Shown: positions 17,080 through 26,946, counted from the stretch's first letter. The stretch is DNA of 64,000 nucleotides from Nitrosospira sp. Nsp11 (GCF_900142705.1 NZ_FRBV01000001.1:310001-374000), one strand, 5' to 3'. A program made the numbers and translations. The notes: generated by a model not told the origin, from the sequence alone.

Positions 17080-18318
17080 CTATCTGGCGGCATCGGGATG
17101 AAACTCGAAGAATGGCCACCGTGAAAGCTTAGGTCGTCCCAGAGATTCCTGTTCAAAATCTCCTTTGTCATCGCTGGTTACGAAGGCCTCGAGGTGAGGT
17201 CGGACATCTTCCAGAAATGGATCCGCAAGCAAGTTTGGAAGGACGGATCGGTCAAAGTCAGTGAGAGAAGTAGGAGAATTCCGTTCTCTCCGAGCCATGA
17301 GAAATGGAGTAACAGGACGCTTAATTGCTTGCCTGAGCTTTGAAAGGATGAGAAATCCCGCTGGGTCAGTGTCGCCAAAGTGGAATACTGGGATATCTGC
17401 AGGCAAGAGCTCAAAGAGGCGGACAAGACCGCGTGTTGGATATGCGCAAGCTACCACGAGGGTGTCCTTGGCTAGGTTGAGGGAGGCGATTCTACGAAGC
17501 GTAGTTTTTGTATTCTCGACTGTCAGCACTCTTTTGGCAGGAGTTTCTGCTTTGAGGGCAATCATGAGATCTGAGGTAAGGTGATAGCTGCTTCTTAGTT
17601 CATTAATTAGTTGTGTGCGCTCGTTCGCAAACTGAAGCAATAATTGACCGGCTATTTCGATCCTAGGCTGACTCCCGGCAATACCCAGCATTTCAAATGT
17701 GGCCACTCGACCAAGCATTGACGCCAAACAGGCTTCGATAAGACGCTGAGATCTCTCAAGATCCTTCGTTGCGAGGCCAAGATCCACGCTCGCTTCGCGT
17801 ACAAGAGTATCTGGCGGCCATGATTTAGCTGAGATCTGGAATGTGATCCTCAACAGCCGTTCGAAGAGGACGGGGTGACGCCACGATAGAGGGCGAATTC
17901 GACTACCTGATACGAACGCATCTTCAATGCGTTTGAGCCAGTCGGACCATGAGTCGGGAAATAAAGGATGTTGCAATGCGGAAGCCCTCCGCACGTGTTC
18001 CAAGCTCTGATTCAGGATTTCATCCGGGCTCTGCGAGGAAAACAATTGACGAAGCCATTTTTCCGAATTGAACGGTACGGTCACGCGTTCGATGAGATAG
18101 GGACGGTAATCATTGCACTTGAGAGCTAGCTTTCCATCGGTTTTGAGTTTCCGGGCTTCCCGTGCGGCAGTGTTAATATCGTCCACCTTGATGATACCAG
18201 CAGCGTCCAAAAGCTCATCCCACTTCCTATGGTATGGTCTTGACCAAGAGCCAAGCTTATTCCCGCGAGAGGAAAACCACTGACGGTAAAGCTCGGTAAG
18301 CCAGTCTGGAGGGCTCAT
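17080..18318 (-). CDS. jetD: Wadjet component JetD (Toprim-like nuclease)
   Basis: This 412-residue protein is the predicted DNA-cleaving subunit of a Wadjet anti-plasmid system. The C-terminal domain has the Toprim-like set of JetD: Glu268 in TVENTKT, then HFGDTDPAGF with Asp316 and Asp318. The N-terminal half (~1-250) is basic and helical, and would bind DNA or the SMC complex. Known Wadjet complexes recognise closed circular DNA by loop extrusion and JetD cuts it. The start at 18318 overlaps the jetC stop by 4 bp. It is the last gene of the operon; downstream DNA (16819-17079) holds no recognisable gene. The Wadjet subtype was not assigned. Confidence 0.88.
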   Translation of the reverse strand: MSPPDWLTELYRQWFSSRGNKLGSWSRPYHRKWDELLDAAGIIKVDDINTAAREARKLKTDGKLALKCNDYRPYLIERVTVPFNSEKWLRQLFSSQSPDEILNQSLEHVRRASALQHPLFPDSWSDWLKRIEDAFVSGSRIRPLSWRHPVLFERLLRITFQISAKSWPPDTLVREASVDLGLATKDLERSQRLIEACLASMLGRVATFEMLGIAGSQPRIEIAGQLLLQFANERTQLINELRSSYHLTSDLMIALKAETPAKRVLTVENTKTTLRRIASLNLAKDTLVVACAYPTRGLVRLFELLPADIPVFHFGDTDPAGFLILSKLRQAIKRPVTPFLMARRERNSPTSLTDFDRSVLPNLLADPFLEDVRPHLEAFVTSDDKGDFEQESLGRPKLSRWPFFEFHPDAAR

Positions 18319-21300
18319 GAAAGTGCCTCAATGAGCTGAATCCGATCAATCTTTGTGCACCAATTACGGATGCCGGTGACATTTCCGTTTTGATCGTCAT
18401 AGATCCTATCGACTTTCGCTTGTACCACCGTCTCCGCATAATGAATCATGGTAGGGAGCCTATCTTCGGGGAAGGCCATTACCAGTTGCAGACCAAAGTT
18501 TCGGGCGAGCGCGAGGCACGCATCGATCCGATCGCCCGAGAGCTTCGAAAAAGCTTCGTCCATAATAACAAGGCCGAGATTCTGGCGCTGGTCCTTTTTC
18601 CCAAGGTTATATACCCGCTGGAAGGCGGCGAGCATGGCGACAAAGAAGGGGGCTTGATTTTCACCGCCACTTTGCTTTTTTGCACTCTTGTTAAGTGAGA
18701 TTGAGGAGCCTTCACCTCGACCTATGGGAGTTGCTCTGATATCCCAATGATGATAGTAGCGGTAATCTAGGGCCTTTTGATACCGCGGATCCTCCGTGTT
18801 CTCGATCGCAACCATGAGGGCTTGTTTTGCTCGCTCAATGTCGTCCTTACCGCCAGCAGCGAAGAGCTCCATCGCGGGATTGAGCCCTTTATCTACCAAC
18901 GTCCAGATGGCGCTGTGTGTACGATCCGCCCGCATGGAGAGTTGGTAGCGAATGCCCCCGATTTCGTGATCCATGGCACGGTTCAGCTCTTTCTTGGTGC
19001 GCTCGGCTTCATCGAGTTTGTCCTTCAACACGTCGAGCACTTGATGCTGTAAACGATCTTCCCATTGCCGCTGCGCGTCCTCCGCCTCAATGCGATAACG
19101 TTCCAGTTCGTGCTCTTCCAGCGAGCGGCAACGGGTTTCGTAGCGTGTATTTTCATCGTCCGCAGAATCAAAGAATTCTGCGGTTTCGCGATGAGTCTCG
19201 GTCAATGCGGCTCGCTCAGTGTTACGCCGATCAAAAGCCTTCTCTGAATCATGGCGTCGGGCATAAGCGGCGGCGGTAGCAGCTTCCACACGCTGGGACC
19301 ATTTCGGGAATTGTTGCCGTGCGGATTCGATCTTCTCTTCGATCTCAGCCTCTCTGATATTTCTTACCTGCTCGCGGCTGCCTTGGCGTTCCCGCAGGGA
19401 CGCTTGTTCATTTTTCGCGGCACTTTCAATGCCCTCGAGCAGTTCGCGCTGCTGCTGATCGAATTTCGAAATCGCGCCAACCAGCCCGCCTATTCGCTCG
19501 ATGACACCCTGAAAGGTTTTTTCCAGTATTTGTAGCTTCGCTACCGTGGCCTCACGCTCAGGCGTGGCCAACAGGCTGATGGTTTTATCGAGATCCCGCG
19601 CTTCCTTCGTTAGGTGGGGCAGGTTCCGCAGACGGAAGGTGTCAAAAGGTGGGTCTGGCTGGTTCAAGTACCACAGTTCCCCGTTCAGGATCCACTGCTT
19701 CCAAATACTCCGGGGCTGCTTGAGTTGCGCCAGTTCCTTCCTGACCGTCTCCAGTTCTGCTTCGCGAAGCCCCTGCAGGCGGCGACGGCCCTTCTCGCCG
19801 ATGGTGAACTCTTTCGAGGGTGTGAGATGCAGCCGATGAGGCGGGTCTTTAAGCCAACCATCCTTGGACAGGGCACAAGGATACTCGTCCAATTGACTGG
19901 CGTTTTCTACGGCGATCATGTTGCCATAGAGATGCCTCAGATAGGCGGTTGCAGTCGATAGCGACGCCTCAAAGAGTTCTGCAATGCTGTTGTCGCATGC
20001 CTTCTTTGTCGCGATGAGTTCACCGGGATTTACCAGACGCTCATCGATGTGACCAAGACGCTGAGCCTGTTCCCAGGCGGCTGCGAAATCTTCTGCCAGA
20101 ACGGCCTGCCGATTCGGTCCCAGGAGAGTCTCCAGTAGTGGCCACCAAGATTCTGCTTCGGGTCTGACTTCAATCACCCGCCCAAGAGCAACCGCTTTCT
20201 GCTCATGTGAGTGCAAAGCATCCAGCAAAGGCGATGCCAAGATACTGCCTTTACGCACGAGTTCATCCAGATCGCGTTGCAGCCGCAGTTCCTTAGCTTT
20301 CAGATCTCCGATCTTCTCCTCAATGGGGCGCAACTGGTCGTTTCCTTGCGTTTTCAGGAGTTGATGAATCTGCGCCATGCGTGAGGCGGCATCTAACGCT
20401 GGTGCCTCTTCCACATCCTGCATCTGCTCCAGCCACTCGAAAGCCTGCTCAGGTGCCTTCAGTCCCAGGTCGCCGGCTTGCCGGAGCCACTTCTTCCAGT
20501 TATGCGAGCGATCATAGAGGAACTGCTGTGCCGTCTTCGCGGCTTCCTTTAGCGCGTCCAACTCCCGGCCCACCTCATCACGACGGGCGCGGCTCTTGGC
20601 TAGTTCGGCAATCTGCGAATCACCGCCCGCGATCAGGCGCACGTCGTTGAGTTCCCGCTCTCTTTCGTTCCGCTCGGCGACGGCCTCCTCATAAGCCGCA
20701 CGATCTGTCGCCTTCTGTTGATGAAGACGTTCGAGCTTAGCGCGACGGGCCTCCAACTCCTCACGTTTTTCCTCATGAGTTAGTGCATCACGCAGATGCT
20801 CAAAGAGCACCGCTTCTAGCCGTGCAGCCAGGTAAGTCGTATGATGCTCACAGATGCGCACGAGACGCTGATGCTGATCATGCATGGAGTCCAGCCGCGC
20901 CTTCGCCCGGCGATGCGCATCTACACTGGCACGCACTGCTTTCACATCCGGCAGGCCTGGCTCCAGTAGGTATTCACGAATGAATTTCTCGAAGCTTTCC
21001 ACCGGCTGAAAGGCCATGGAATTCGGTAAAGTTTTATTCATCTGAATGCGATCGAAACCCAGATGACTGCGTGACCCCATCTCATCCAGATAGGTCGCCT
21101 GACGATCCCATACTTCACCATCCAAATCCCGCCGCACATGCACACGGAATTCATCCTCAGCTAGAAATCCTAGCGCATTAGCAAGGGGTTGAGCGGATAG
21201 AAAGTCATCTTGCTGCAGGCGCCCCGGTACGCAGAACCATAGAGTACGTGGCTTCGCGGAGGGTCCCTCGTATTCGATGCGGGCGCCCCACGTTTCCCTG

Positions 21301-21635
21301 CGCGGCTCAGCTCCATCGGATGCGGCAGGCCAAACGAACTCTAATGCAGCCACAGTTACACCACTAGGGCGTAGATAACGCTCTTGGCCGTCCTTGCCTA
21401 CGGTATTCGTGTCACAGAGACAGTATCCCCGCAGAGTACGTCCGCTGCCCGCGCCGGCGGCGGCTTTGTTGAAGCGGCTTAGGGACTCCCCCAGCATGAC
21501 GAACTGCAGCAGATCCAATAGTGCGCTCTTCCCGGAACCATTGGCCCCGGTGATAAGAGTGAGACCGGAGACATCAATGAAGTCCCGATAACCGTACCAG
21601 TTGATGGCAATGATGCGACTGAGGTGAACACGCAT
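18315..21635 (-). CDS. jetC: Wadjet component JetC (SMC-like ATPase)
   Basis: This 1106-residue SMC/MukB-like ATPase is the motor of the Wadjet complex. Walker A is GANGSGKS (residues 30-37). The ABC signature lies in SGGENQAPFF (from 989) and Walker B in LVIMDEAFSKL (Asp1026, Glu1027). Between them is ~900 residues rich in charged heptads (REELEARRAKLERLHQQKAT and similar), a long coiled coil interrupted by a central hinge-like segment at ~450-640. It starts 10 bp after jetB and overlaps jetD. The intact Walker, signature and acidic residues argue for an active ATPase. Confidence 0.93.
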   Translation of the reverse strand: MRVHLSRIIAINWYGYRDFIDVSGLTLITGANGSGKSALLDLLQFVMLGESLSRFNKAAAGAGSGRTLRGYCLCDTNTVGKDGQERYLRPSGVTVAALEFVWPAASDGAEPRRETWGARIEYEGPSAKPRTLWFCVPGRLQQDDFLSAQPLANALGFLAEDEFRVHVRRDLDGEVWDRQATYLDEMGSRSHLGFDRIQMNKTLPNSMAFQPVESFEKFIREYLLEPGLPDVKAVRASVDAHRRAKARLDSMHDQHQRLVRICEHHTTYLAARLEAVLFEHLRDALTHEEKREELEARRAKLERLHQQKATDRAAYEEAVAERNERERELNDVRLIAGGDSQIAELAKSRARRDEVGRELDALKEAAKTAQQFLYDRSHNWKKWLRQAGDLGLKAPEQAFEWLEQMQDVEEAPALDAASRMAQIHQLLKTQGNDQLRPIEEKIGDLKAKELRLQRDLDELVRKGSILASPLLDALHSHEQKAVALGRVIEVRPEAESWWPLLETLLGPNRQAVLAEDFAAAWEQAQRLGHIDERLVNPGELIATKKACDNSIAELFEASLSTATAYLRHLYGNMIAVENASQLDEYPCALSKDGWLKDPPHRLHLTPSKEFTIGEKGRRRLQGLREAELETVRKELAQLKQPRSIWKQWILNGELWYLNQPDPPFDTFRLRNLPHLTKEARDLDKTISLLATPEREATVAKLQILEKTFQGVIERIGGLVGAISKFDQQQRELLEGIESAAKNEQASLRERQGSREQVRNIREAEIEEKIESARQQFPKWSQRVEAATAAAYARRHDSEKAFDRRNTERAALTETHRETAEFFDSADDENTRYETRCRSLEEHELERYRIEAEDAQRQWEDRLQHQVLDVLKDKLDEAERTKKELNRAMDHEIGGIRYQLSMRADRTHSAIWTLVDKGLNPAMELFAAGGKDDIERAKQALMVAIENTEDPRYQKALDYRYYHHWDIRATPIGRGEGSSISLNKSAKKQSGGENQAPFFVAMLAAFQRVYNLGKKDQRQNLGLVIMDEAFSKLSGDRIDACLALARNFGLQLVMAFPEDRLPTMIHYAETVVQAKVDRIYDDQNGNVTGIRNWCTKIDRIQLIEALS

Positions 21636-21645
21636 ATTACAATAA

Positions 21646-22275
21646 TCAGTTAGGAGTTTCGATCAATGCAGGCTGATAAACCGCGACCCGGGTCAGCCAG
21701 GTCTCAATAGAGTCAAAAGGAATCGTGCGGGCTAGACTGGGCAGGATTTCAATCTGCATTTCGCCAATGGGTGCAGTCGGGTCATTACGATAGGTGCGGA
21801 TTAGGCGGTTGCGCTTCATCCGTGCGAGAAGCTGCTCCAATTGCGTTTTTTCCGGCGGCTCAATGTTCTCAAAGGTCGCTTTGAAGCGCTGCCAGAGATC
21901 GTCCACCGTGAGCACCACTGTTTGCTCGGCGCGAGTATTGCGATGGTCATCCCAGGCGCGCCATAGCACGAGCAACAGCAGCGTTTCGTCCTTTGTGAAC
22001 TGGGCCAGTAGCAGGCAGACTTCCGGCCGCGGCCGCGCCTGGAGCAGAGAAAAATCGTCATCCACGATGAGTTCCAGCCCCAGTGGAGCGAGGTAGTCCG
22101 TGATGTGGGCCTGATAGTGATCTCGAGCCAGCAGGAAGAGATCTCGCCCGCTGCCTTCCGTGCCCAGCAAGGTGCCCCGCCCGAGAAGCTCGGCCAGAAC
22201 TTCCCGCAGAGGAGCGCGGTCAGCCTCAGGAACATCTGGCCAGAAACGAGGCCAATGGGGATCAGAATCACTCAT
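21646..22275 (-). CDS. jetB: Wadjet component JetB (MukE-like)
   Basis: This 209-residue acidic protein has the size and position of JetB (DUF4194 family), the MukE-like winged-helix subunit that sits on the kleisin. Visible segments include REVLAELLGRGTLLGTEGSG, DDDFSLLQARPRPEVCLLLA and LARMKRNRLIRTYRND. The last looks like a winged-helix recognition region. It overlaps jetA by 4 bp (ATGA) and is 10 bp before jetC. Identification rests largely on operon position and the general family pattern, since no catalytic residues are expected. Confidence 0.85.
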   Translation of the reverse strand: MSDSDPHWPRFWPDVPEADRAPLREVLAELLGRGTLLGTEGSGRDLFLLARDHYQAHITDYLAPLGLELIVDDDFSLLQARPRPEVCLLLAQFTKDETLLLLVLWRAWDDHRNTRAEQTVVLTVDDLWQRFKATFENIEPPEKTQLEQLLARMKRNRLIRTYRNDPTAPIGEMQIEILPSLARTIPFDSIETWLTRVAVYQPALIETPN

Positions 22276-23750
22276 GCGTAGCGGGTAATGGTGAAACGCT
22301 CAATGTGCCAGTCAAATTGCTTGTCCCGCGGGATCGCGGTCACCTCCAGCCCGTCTTGGCGGCGTGGGCCGTCGACCTCCCAGCGTACCACGCGACCGTC
22401 CGGCATAGTGGCCTGCTCGTAAGCCGCGGTAGCCAGCAGATCCAGAAGGTCATCGATCGAGGCAGAAACCACATTGTCCGTGCCAGCGGTAACGGCCACC
22501 TTATCCATAAGACGCGCAACGAGGCGGGCCGCTCTCTGCGGAGTCAGTGCTAGACGTTGCCGCTCCTTGAGCGCCGCGAGATCGGCCTCTGCGTCATCGG
22601 CATGCTCTTCTGCCAGACTGAAGGTAAGATTGGCAGCGGCACGGCCACGGCGGGCACGAGCGAGCGATTCGATCCCGTAGAAAAAGCGGACCTCGGGCAC
22701 CAGCGGAGTGTAGTCCGGCTCCTCATCCCGCAGCGTGCCGATCTTGCAGCCGAGGTGGAGGGCATTAACAGCATCGCAGTAGGATTTCACGATCTCCGGG
22801 CGGCGACCGCGCAGTTCCGTTTGGTAGGTATAGCGCTGCTGAGAGAGACGGTTGAAGCTGGCCATGCGGGAATCGATGGCATCCGCAACGAGGCGGATAG
22901 ACGCTAGACCGTGCTCTAGATCGCGCAGGGCCGTATCCGCCCGCAAGTAGGATTCCTCCACCAGCCAGCCGTAGTGCGCCGAGAGTCCTTCTGCTAAGCG
23001 CTCCTTGGCCATAGGAAGGTCCCGCACTTTGGCCACTTTTCCGCGCACAGCTTGCAGGCGCGGAAGCAGACCGTTTCTACGAAGTGCATCGTAGCAGACC
23101 ATATGCTGCCCGGAGCCGAACTCCTCATAGAGCAGCCGTAACGTTTCTGCGGGAGACTTGCTGGCCCGCTGCCGTTCGTCGAAGATGGAGATCAGCTTCT
23201 CAACGCCGTGAAGCTGGATTACGGCGCTCTCCAAACGTGCATTGAGATCAGTGACCGTGGCGCGGAGCTCATCTGGCGTTCGTATCAGGGCATCCAGCGC
23301 TTCCTCCCGTTCCAGAGTCTCGCAGACACCGCGAACAGTATCTGCGAACGTGATGAGTTCTGCGATTTCCTCTTCCGCCAGTTCTCTCAACAAGCGGAGT
23401 AATTGGCGCAGCCCGGGCGATACCAAGACCAATCGCTCGTGCAACCCCAATTGCTGATCTTCCACCCAACCCGCTTCGCAGAGGCGGTTAAATATCTGGC
23501 CTGCGCGCTGCCGGGTATCCCGTAGGAACGCTCCCTCATCTTCAGCAAGCTGAATCTCAGGATGAGCGGCTAAGACCTCTCGAACCAGCGCAATGACATC
23601 CGTTTGAGGAATGCTTCCAGCATCACCCGCTGCATCGGCAATGCGATCTGCACAGTCGATATAAACGCCAGCAGAGCGACGTGAAAGCGGCCGAAAAAAA
23701 CCCCTCGGAACTGAGCTGAGTAAACGATGACTGAGAGGAGGGTTGACCAT
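22272..23750 (-). CDS. jetA: Wadjet component JetA (kleisin, MukF-like)
   Basis: This 492-residue protein is the first gene of the Wadjet operon. Its N-terminus has a winged-helix-like segment (QIFNRLCEAGWVEDQQLG), then long helices and a C-terminal part ending DGLEVTAIPRDKQFDWHIER. This is the layout of the JetA kleisin that bridges the SMC heads. The N-terminus (VNPPLSHRLLSSVPRGFFRP) does not look like DUF3375, the JetA type of Wadjet I as I recall it. That points to another Wadjet subtype, not assigned further. The ~70 bp upstream is AT-rich and probably carries the operon promoter. Adjacent to it on the other strand lies a recombinase remnant. Confidence 0.85.
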   Translation of the reverse strand: MVNPPLSHRLLSSVPRGFFRPLSRRSAGVYIDCADRIADAAGDAGSIPQTDVIALVREVLAAHPEIQLAEDEGAFLRDTRQRAGQIFNRLCEAGWVEDQQLGLHERLVLVSPGLRQLLRLLRELAEEEIAELITFADTVRGVCETLEREEALDALIRTPDELRATVTDLNARLESAVIQLHGVEKLISIFDERQRASKSPAETLRLLYEEFGSGQHMVCYDALRRNGLLPRLQAVRGKVAKVRDLPMAKERLAEGLSAHYGWLVEESYLRADTALRDLEHGLASIRLVADAIDSRMASFNRLSQQRYTYQTELRGRRPEIVKSYCDAVNALHLGCKIGTLRDEEPDYTPLVPEVRFFYGIESLARARRGRAAANLTFSLAEEHADDAEADLAALKERQRLALTPQRAARLVARLMDKVAVTAGTDNVVSASIDDLLDLLATAAYEQATMPDGRVVRWEVDGPRRQDGLEVTAIPRDKQFDWHIERFTITRYA

Positions 23751-23844
23751 AGAGTCTCTGAAAATCAGAGTAATTTCTCCACGTATATTGATTTATCCGA
23801 AAGATTAACAATATTGCATATTATGCCATTCACGCAACCTTCTG

Positions 23845-24453
23845 TTGACTTACCTTTACTACGCCTGCAACAACGTCAGCAAGGACGGCATAGGTGCTAC
23901 TTGCACATTGCTGAATATTCCGGCACGAGCAATGGACGATTGCGTCCTACAGATCATCGGAGAAATCGGGCGACACACGGATGTCATCAAAGCTGCCATC
24001 ACTGCCTCTAATGAAGAGAAGAACAAATCGCTGCGCCCTCTCAAATCGAAGTTGACTCAATTCCAGCGTCGTCATACCGAGTTAAGCGAGAAGTTCCAGC
24101 GCTACCTCAAGCTCGTCCGCAAGACCGATTCCGAACATTTCGGACAGGAAATGTTGGCAGCCGCCGAGAATCTGGCCAAACAAAAAAACGAACTGGAGCA
24201 GGAGATCGAGAGAGTCAAAATCGACATCGCCTATCGTGAGCGTGTCGTGACGAACGAGAAGGTCATCGCCAATGCTTTGTTAACCTTTGAACAAGCCGTG
24301 AAAGTGCTACCCTTCGACGACCAACGGAAGTTGCTTCACCTCTTGTTGCAGCAGATTCGAGCTAACCGCCTTAACCCGGAAAAGGAGCTGCTTCCTGCCG
24401 ATTCACAGACTTGGAATATCCAAATACGATACGAACTCGCTGGTATACGGTAA
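23845..24453 (+). pseudogene. C-terminal remnant of a large serine recombinase
   Basis: A 202-residue open frame starts (TTG) with LTYLYYACNNVSKDGIGATC. This resembles the end of the recombinase zinc-ribbon domain with its paired cysteines, followed by IPARAMDDCVLQIIGEI. Residues ~60-160 form a strongly charged coiled coil (KSKLTQFQRRHTELSEKFQR; LAKQKNELEQEIERVKIDIA), as in the C-terminal arm of large serine integrases. The N-terminal resolvase domain with the catalytic serine is absent: upstream DNA runs straight into the jetA promoter region. It is probably a relic of the element that brought the island. It could still be translated, but not as an active integrase. Confidence 0.7.
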
Positions 24454-24529
24454 ATTTAGACCTTCATGCAACTGGCTTGGTTTCAGGAAGTTGCGCAAAA
24501 CGCGATTTGAGTTCGCATTTGAAACAAAA

Positions 24530-24619
24530 TGGCGGAGGCGGTGAGATTCGAACTCACGGTAGAGTTGCCCCTACGGCAGTTTTCAAGACTGCTGCCTTAA
24601 ACCGCTCGGCCACGCCTCC
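24530..24619 (-). tRNA. tRNA-Ser (anticodon UGA)
   Basis: On the minus strand the cloverleaf starts GGAGGCGUGGCCGAGCGG. It has a class II long variable arm, a TpsiC segment GAGUUCGAAUCUC, and a 3' end CGCCUCC-G-CCA with CCA encoded. The anticodon loop CUUGAAA places UGA at 24585-24583, reading UCA and related serine codons. The 3' end faces the recombinase remnant and the Wadjet island, a common arrangement for integrated elements. No second copy of the tRNA 3' end was found at the far side of the island. Confidence 0.96.
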
Positions 24620-24767
24620 AGCGTTGGGCCAGAATAATACCTTTTTAAGCTTGATTTTGCCAGCCGTCACGCAGGAAAAGGCAAGCCCATCGGAAGGATA
24701 GGATTGCAACTTTTACTGAACATGAGTAGTCTTATGTGCTGTATAGTTCGTCAACCAAGGAGACGTT

Positions 24768-25463
24768 ATGCAACCTGAACTACGATATTCCGGCTCGGCC
24801 GCGCAAACGGGGCTTTCCGCCGTTCGCAACAAGGTCTTGCGCAATACTTACTGGATGCTTGGCTTGACCATGATCCCGACGCTGATCGGTGCGTCGATCG
24901 GGATGAGCACCAATTTCGCGTTTCTCGCACAAGCGCCCATTGTTGGGCCGTTGGTGATGCTGGCGGTAATGATGGGTCTGCTGTTTGGTGTCAGCGCGAC
25001 TCGAAACAGCCCGATGGGGATCGCATTGCTGTTTGCGTTTACCTTCGTAGCAGGCTGGTGGCTAGGCCCCATGCTGCAATACGCGCTTCATTTCAAGAAC
25101 GGCGCGCAACTGATAGGAACTGCTGCCGCTGGAACGGGCATAATCTTTTTCACGCTGGCCACGATCGCTACGGTGACCAAGAAGGATTTCGGCTTCATGC
25201 GGAATTTCCTGTTTGTGGGACTTGTGCTGCTAATCCTCGCTTCCGTTGCTAATCTGTTCTTTGCCATGCCGGCTGCCTCGCTTGCCATTTCGGCAGTTGC
25301 GGTGCTGCTGTTTTCCGGCTTCATCCTGTTCGACGTAAGCCGTATTGTTAACGGTGGGGAAACAAATTACGTGATGGCAACGATGGGCATTTATCTAAGC
25401 CTCTATAACCTCTTCACCAGCCTGTTGCATCTGCTCCTGGCTTTCTCAGGTGAAAGAGACTAG
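24768..25463 (+). CDS. Bax inhibitor-1 / YccA family membrane protein
   Basis: This 231-residue integral membrane protein has about seven hydrophobic segments and the BI-1 family features, including GSAAQTGLSAVRNKVLRNTY at the N-terminus and LFDVSRIVNGGETNYV in the last third. Relatives include E. coli YccA, which modulates the FtsH protease, and YbhL. Some members leak calcium. The ATG at 24768 follows AAGGAGA. It is a single gene between tRNA-Ser and rlmD, closed by a strong bidirectional terminator at 25487-25520. Confidence 0.9.
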   Translation: MQPELRYSGSAAQTGLSAVRNKVLRNTYWMLGLTMIPTLIGASIGMSTNFAFLAQAPIVGPLVMLAVMMGLLFGVSATRNSPMGIALLFAFTFVAGWWLGPMLQYALHFKNGAQLIGTAAAGTGIIFFTLATIATVTKKDFGFMRNFLFVGLVLLILASVANLFFAMPAASLAISAVAVLLFSGFILFDVSRIVNGGETNYVMATMGIYLSLYNLFTSLLHLLLAFSGERD

Positions 25464-25486
25464 CACTCGAAAATATTCCGGTACAT

Positions 25487-25520
25487 GAAAAAGGGCGGCT
25501 GGTAACAGTCGCCCTTTTTC
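25487..25520. terminator. Bidirectional rho-independent terminator
   Basis: GAAAAAGGGCG (25487-25497) pairs perfectly with CGCCCTTTTTC (25510-25520) across a 12-base loop. The A run and T run on the two sides let it serve both the convergent BI-1 gene and rlmD. Confidence 0.85.
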
Positions 25521-25556
25521 ATTTCCGCGCCATTTCCGTTTCAAAACCGTGCTATT

Positions 25557-26882
25557 TTACAGCCGTGGCTCAGCGGCATCTTTCTCGAACAACGCGATGG
25601 ATTCGACATGCGCGGTATGCGGGAACATATTTACGACACCTGCCGCTTTTAATACATACCCGTTGCAATGCACCAGCACCGCTGCATCGCGAGCCAACGT
25701 AGCCGGGTTGCAGGATACGTAAACGATACGCCGGGGCGCTGCTTGTTCTTTTCCCAAGGAAGTAACCGCAGCGAAGGCCCCTTCGCGCGGCGGATCGATC
25801 AGCATTTTGTCGAAATACCCCTGCGCTCGCATCCAGGCTTCATCTATTTCAAACAGATTGGTTTCGATGAATTGCGTATTGAGCGCAAGCCCGTTGCGCT
25901 CCGCATTTTCGTCGGCGCGGCGCACCACGGCCGCGCTGCCCTCAAAACCCGCGACCTGCGCACCACGCTTGGCAATCGGTAACGCAAAGTTTCCCAACCC
26001 GCAGAATAAATCCGCAATGCGTTCCCCAGGCTGAGGATCCAGCAGGTTCAGGGCGCGCCGTACCAGTACCCGGTTCATGGCGGGATTTACCTGGGTAAAT
26101 TCGGTAGGATGAAACGGCATGACGATATCGAACTCGGGCAGCGTATAGTTCAATTCCGCCGCGTTCTTCGGGTAAAAAGGATAGGCTGTTTGAGGCCCGC
26201 CGGGCTGCAAGAAGAACTGGATATGATGCTGATCGGCGAAAGCCTGAAGCAACATTTCATCTTGATCGATCAACGGCTTCAGGATGCGCAACACCAGCAC
26301 ATCCACATTTTCACCCAATGATACCTCGATCTGCGGGATATGCTGACGGACAGACAAGCTGCATACCAACTCTCTCAATGGAATGATGAGCCGGGAAATG
26401 CGTGATGGCACGATTTCGCAAGCGCGCATATCGACAACGAAGCTGCTGCGCTTCTCATGAAAACCTACCAGGACCCCACCTTTTTTGGCGACATAGCGCA
26501 CGGACAGCCGCGCGCGATGGCGATAGCCCCAGGCTGCGCCATAGATCGCCGGCAGTATCAATTCGGCCTCGACCTTGCCGATATGCTTGAGATTATCTTC
26601 AAGAACGCGCTGCTTCGCCGCCACTTGGGCGCGCGCATCCATATGTTGCAGGCTGCATCCGCCGCATATTGCAAAGTAACTGCATTGCGGCGCCACTCGA
26701 CCAAAGCCCGGCTTGAGTATCTGTCCCGCCTGCGCCATTTCAAAGCTTTGTTTCTTGCGATAGGAGTTATAGGTAACCACTTCTCCCGGCAATGCACCTT
26801 CGATAAAGATGACCTTGCCTTCTGAGTGGGCGACCCCACGCCCTTCCTGATCCAGGGATTCTATGGTGACAGGCGCAATCAT
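25557..26882 (-). CDS. rlmD: 23S rRNA (uracil-1939-C5)-methyltransferase
   Basis: This 441-residue SAM-dependent RNA methyltransferase has an N-terminal TRAM domain (~1-60). An iron-sulfur cluster motif follows: Cys67, Cys73 and Cys76 in [14 protein letters not shown], plus Cys near 153 in MRACEIV. The C-terminal methyltransferase domain has [21 protein letters not shown] and the nucleophile loop [12 protein letters not shown]. Iron-sulfur ligands and length fit RlmD rather than TrmA or RlmC. It is convergent with the BI-1 gene and lies 64 bp downstream of a PolB-like exonuclease gene on the same strand, so the two may be co-transcribed. Confidence 0.93.
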   Translation of the reverse strand: MIAPVTIESLDQEGRGVAHSEGKVIFIEGALPGEVVTYNSYRKKQSFEMAQAGQILKPGFGRVAPQCSYFAICGGCSLQHMDARAQVAAKQRVLEDNLKHIGKVEAELILPAIYGAAWGYRHRARLSVRYVAKKGGVLVGFHEKRSSFVVDMRACEIVPSRISRLIIPLRELVCSLSVRQHIPQIEVSLGENVDVLVLRILKPLIDQDEMLLQAFADQHHIQFFLQPGGPQTAYPFYPKNAAELNYTLPEFDIVMPFHPTEFTQVNPAMNRVLVRRALNLLDPQPGERIADLFCGLGNFALPIAKRGAQVAGFEGSAAVVRRADENAERNGLALNTQFIETNLFEIDEAWMRAQGYFDKMLIDPPREGAFAAVTSLGKEQAAPRRIVYVSCNPATLARDAAVLVHCNGYVLKAAGVVNMFPHTAHVESIALFEKDAAEPRL

Positions 26883-26946
26883 ATTGTGCGGTGCGGGATG
26901 AGTCCCGTAATGGCGAGAGGATGAGAAAGAATAGGCGTAATGTTCG

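Noticed and set aside
17080-24619. Direct repeat of the tRNA-Ser 3' end as an attachment site at the left edge of the island
   Set aside because: The 3' end of the tRNA was compared by eye with 16600-17100 and no matching stretch was found, so no att site is annotated.
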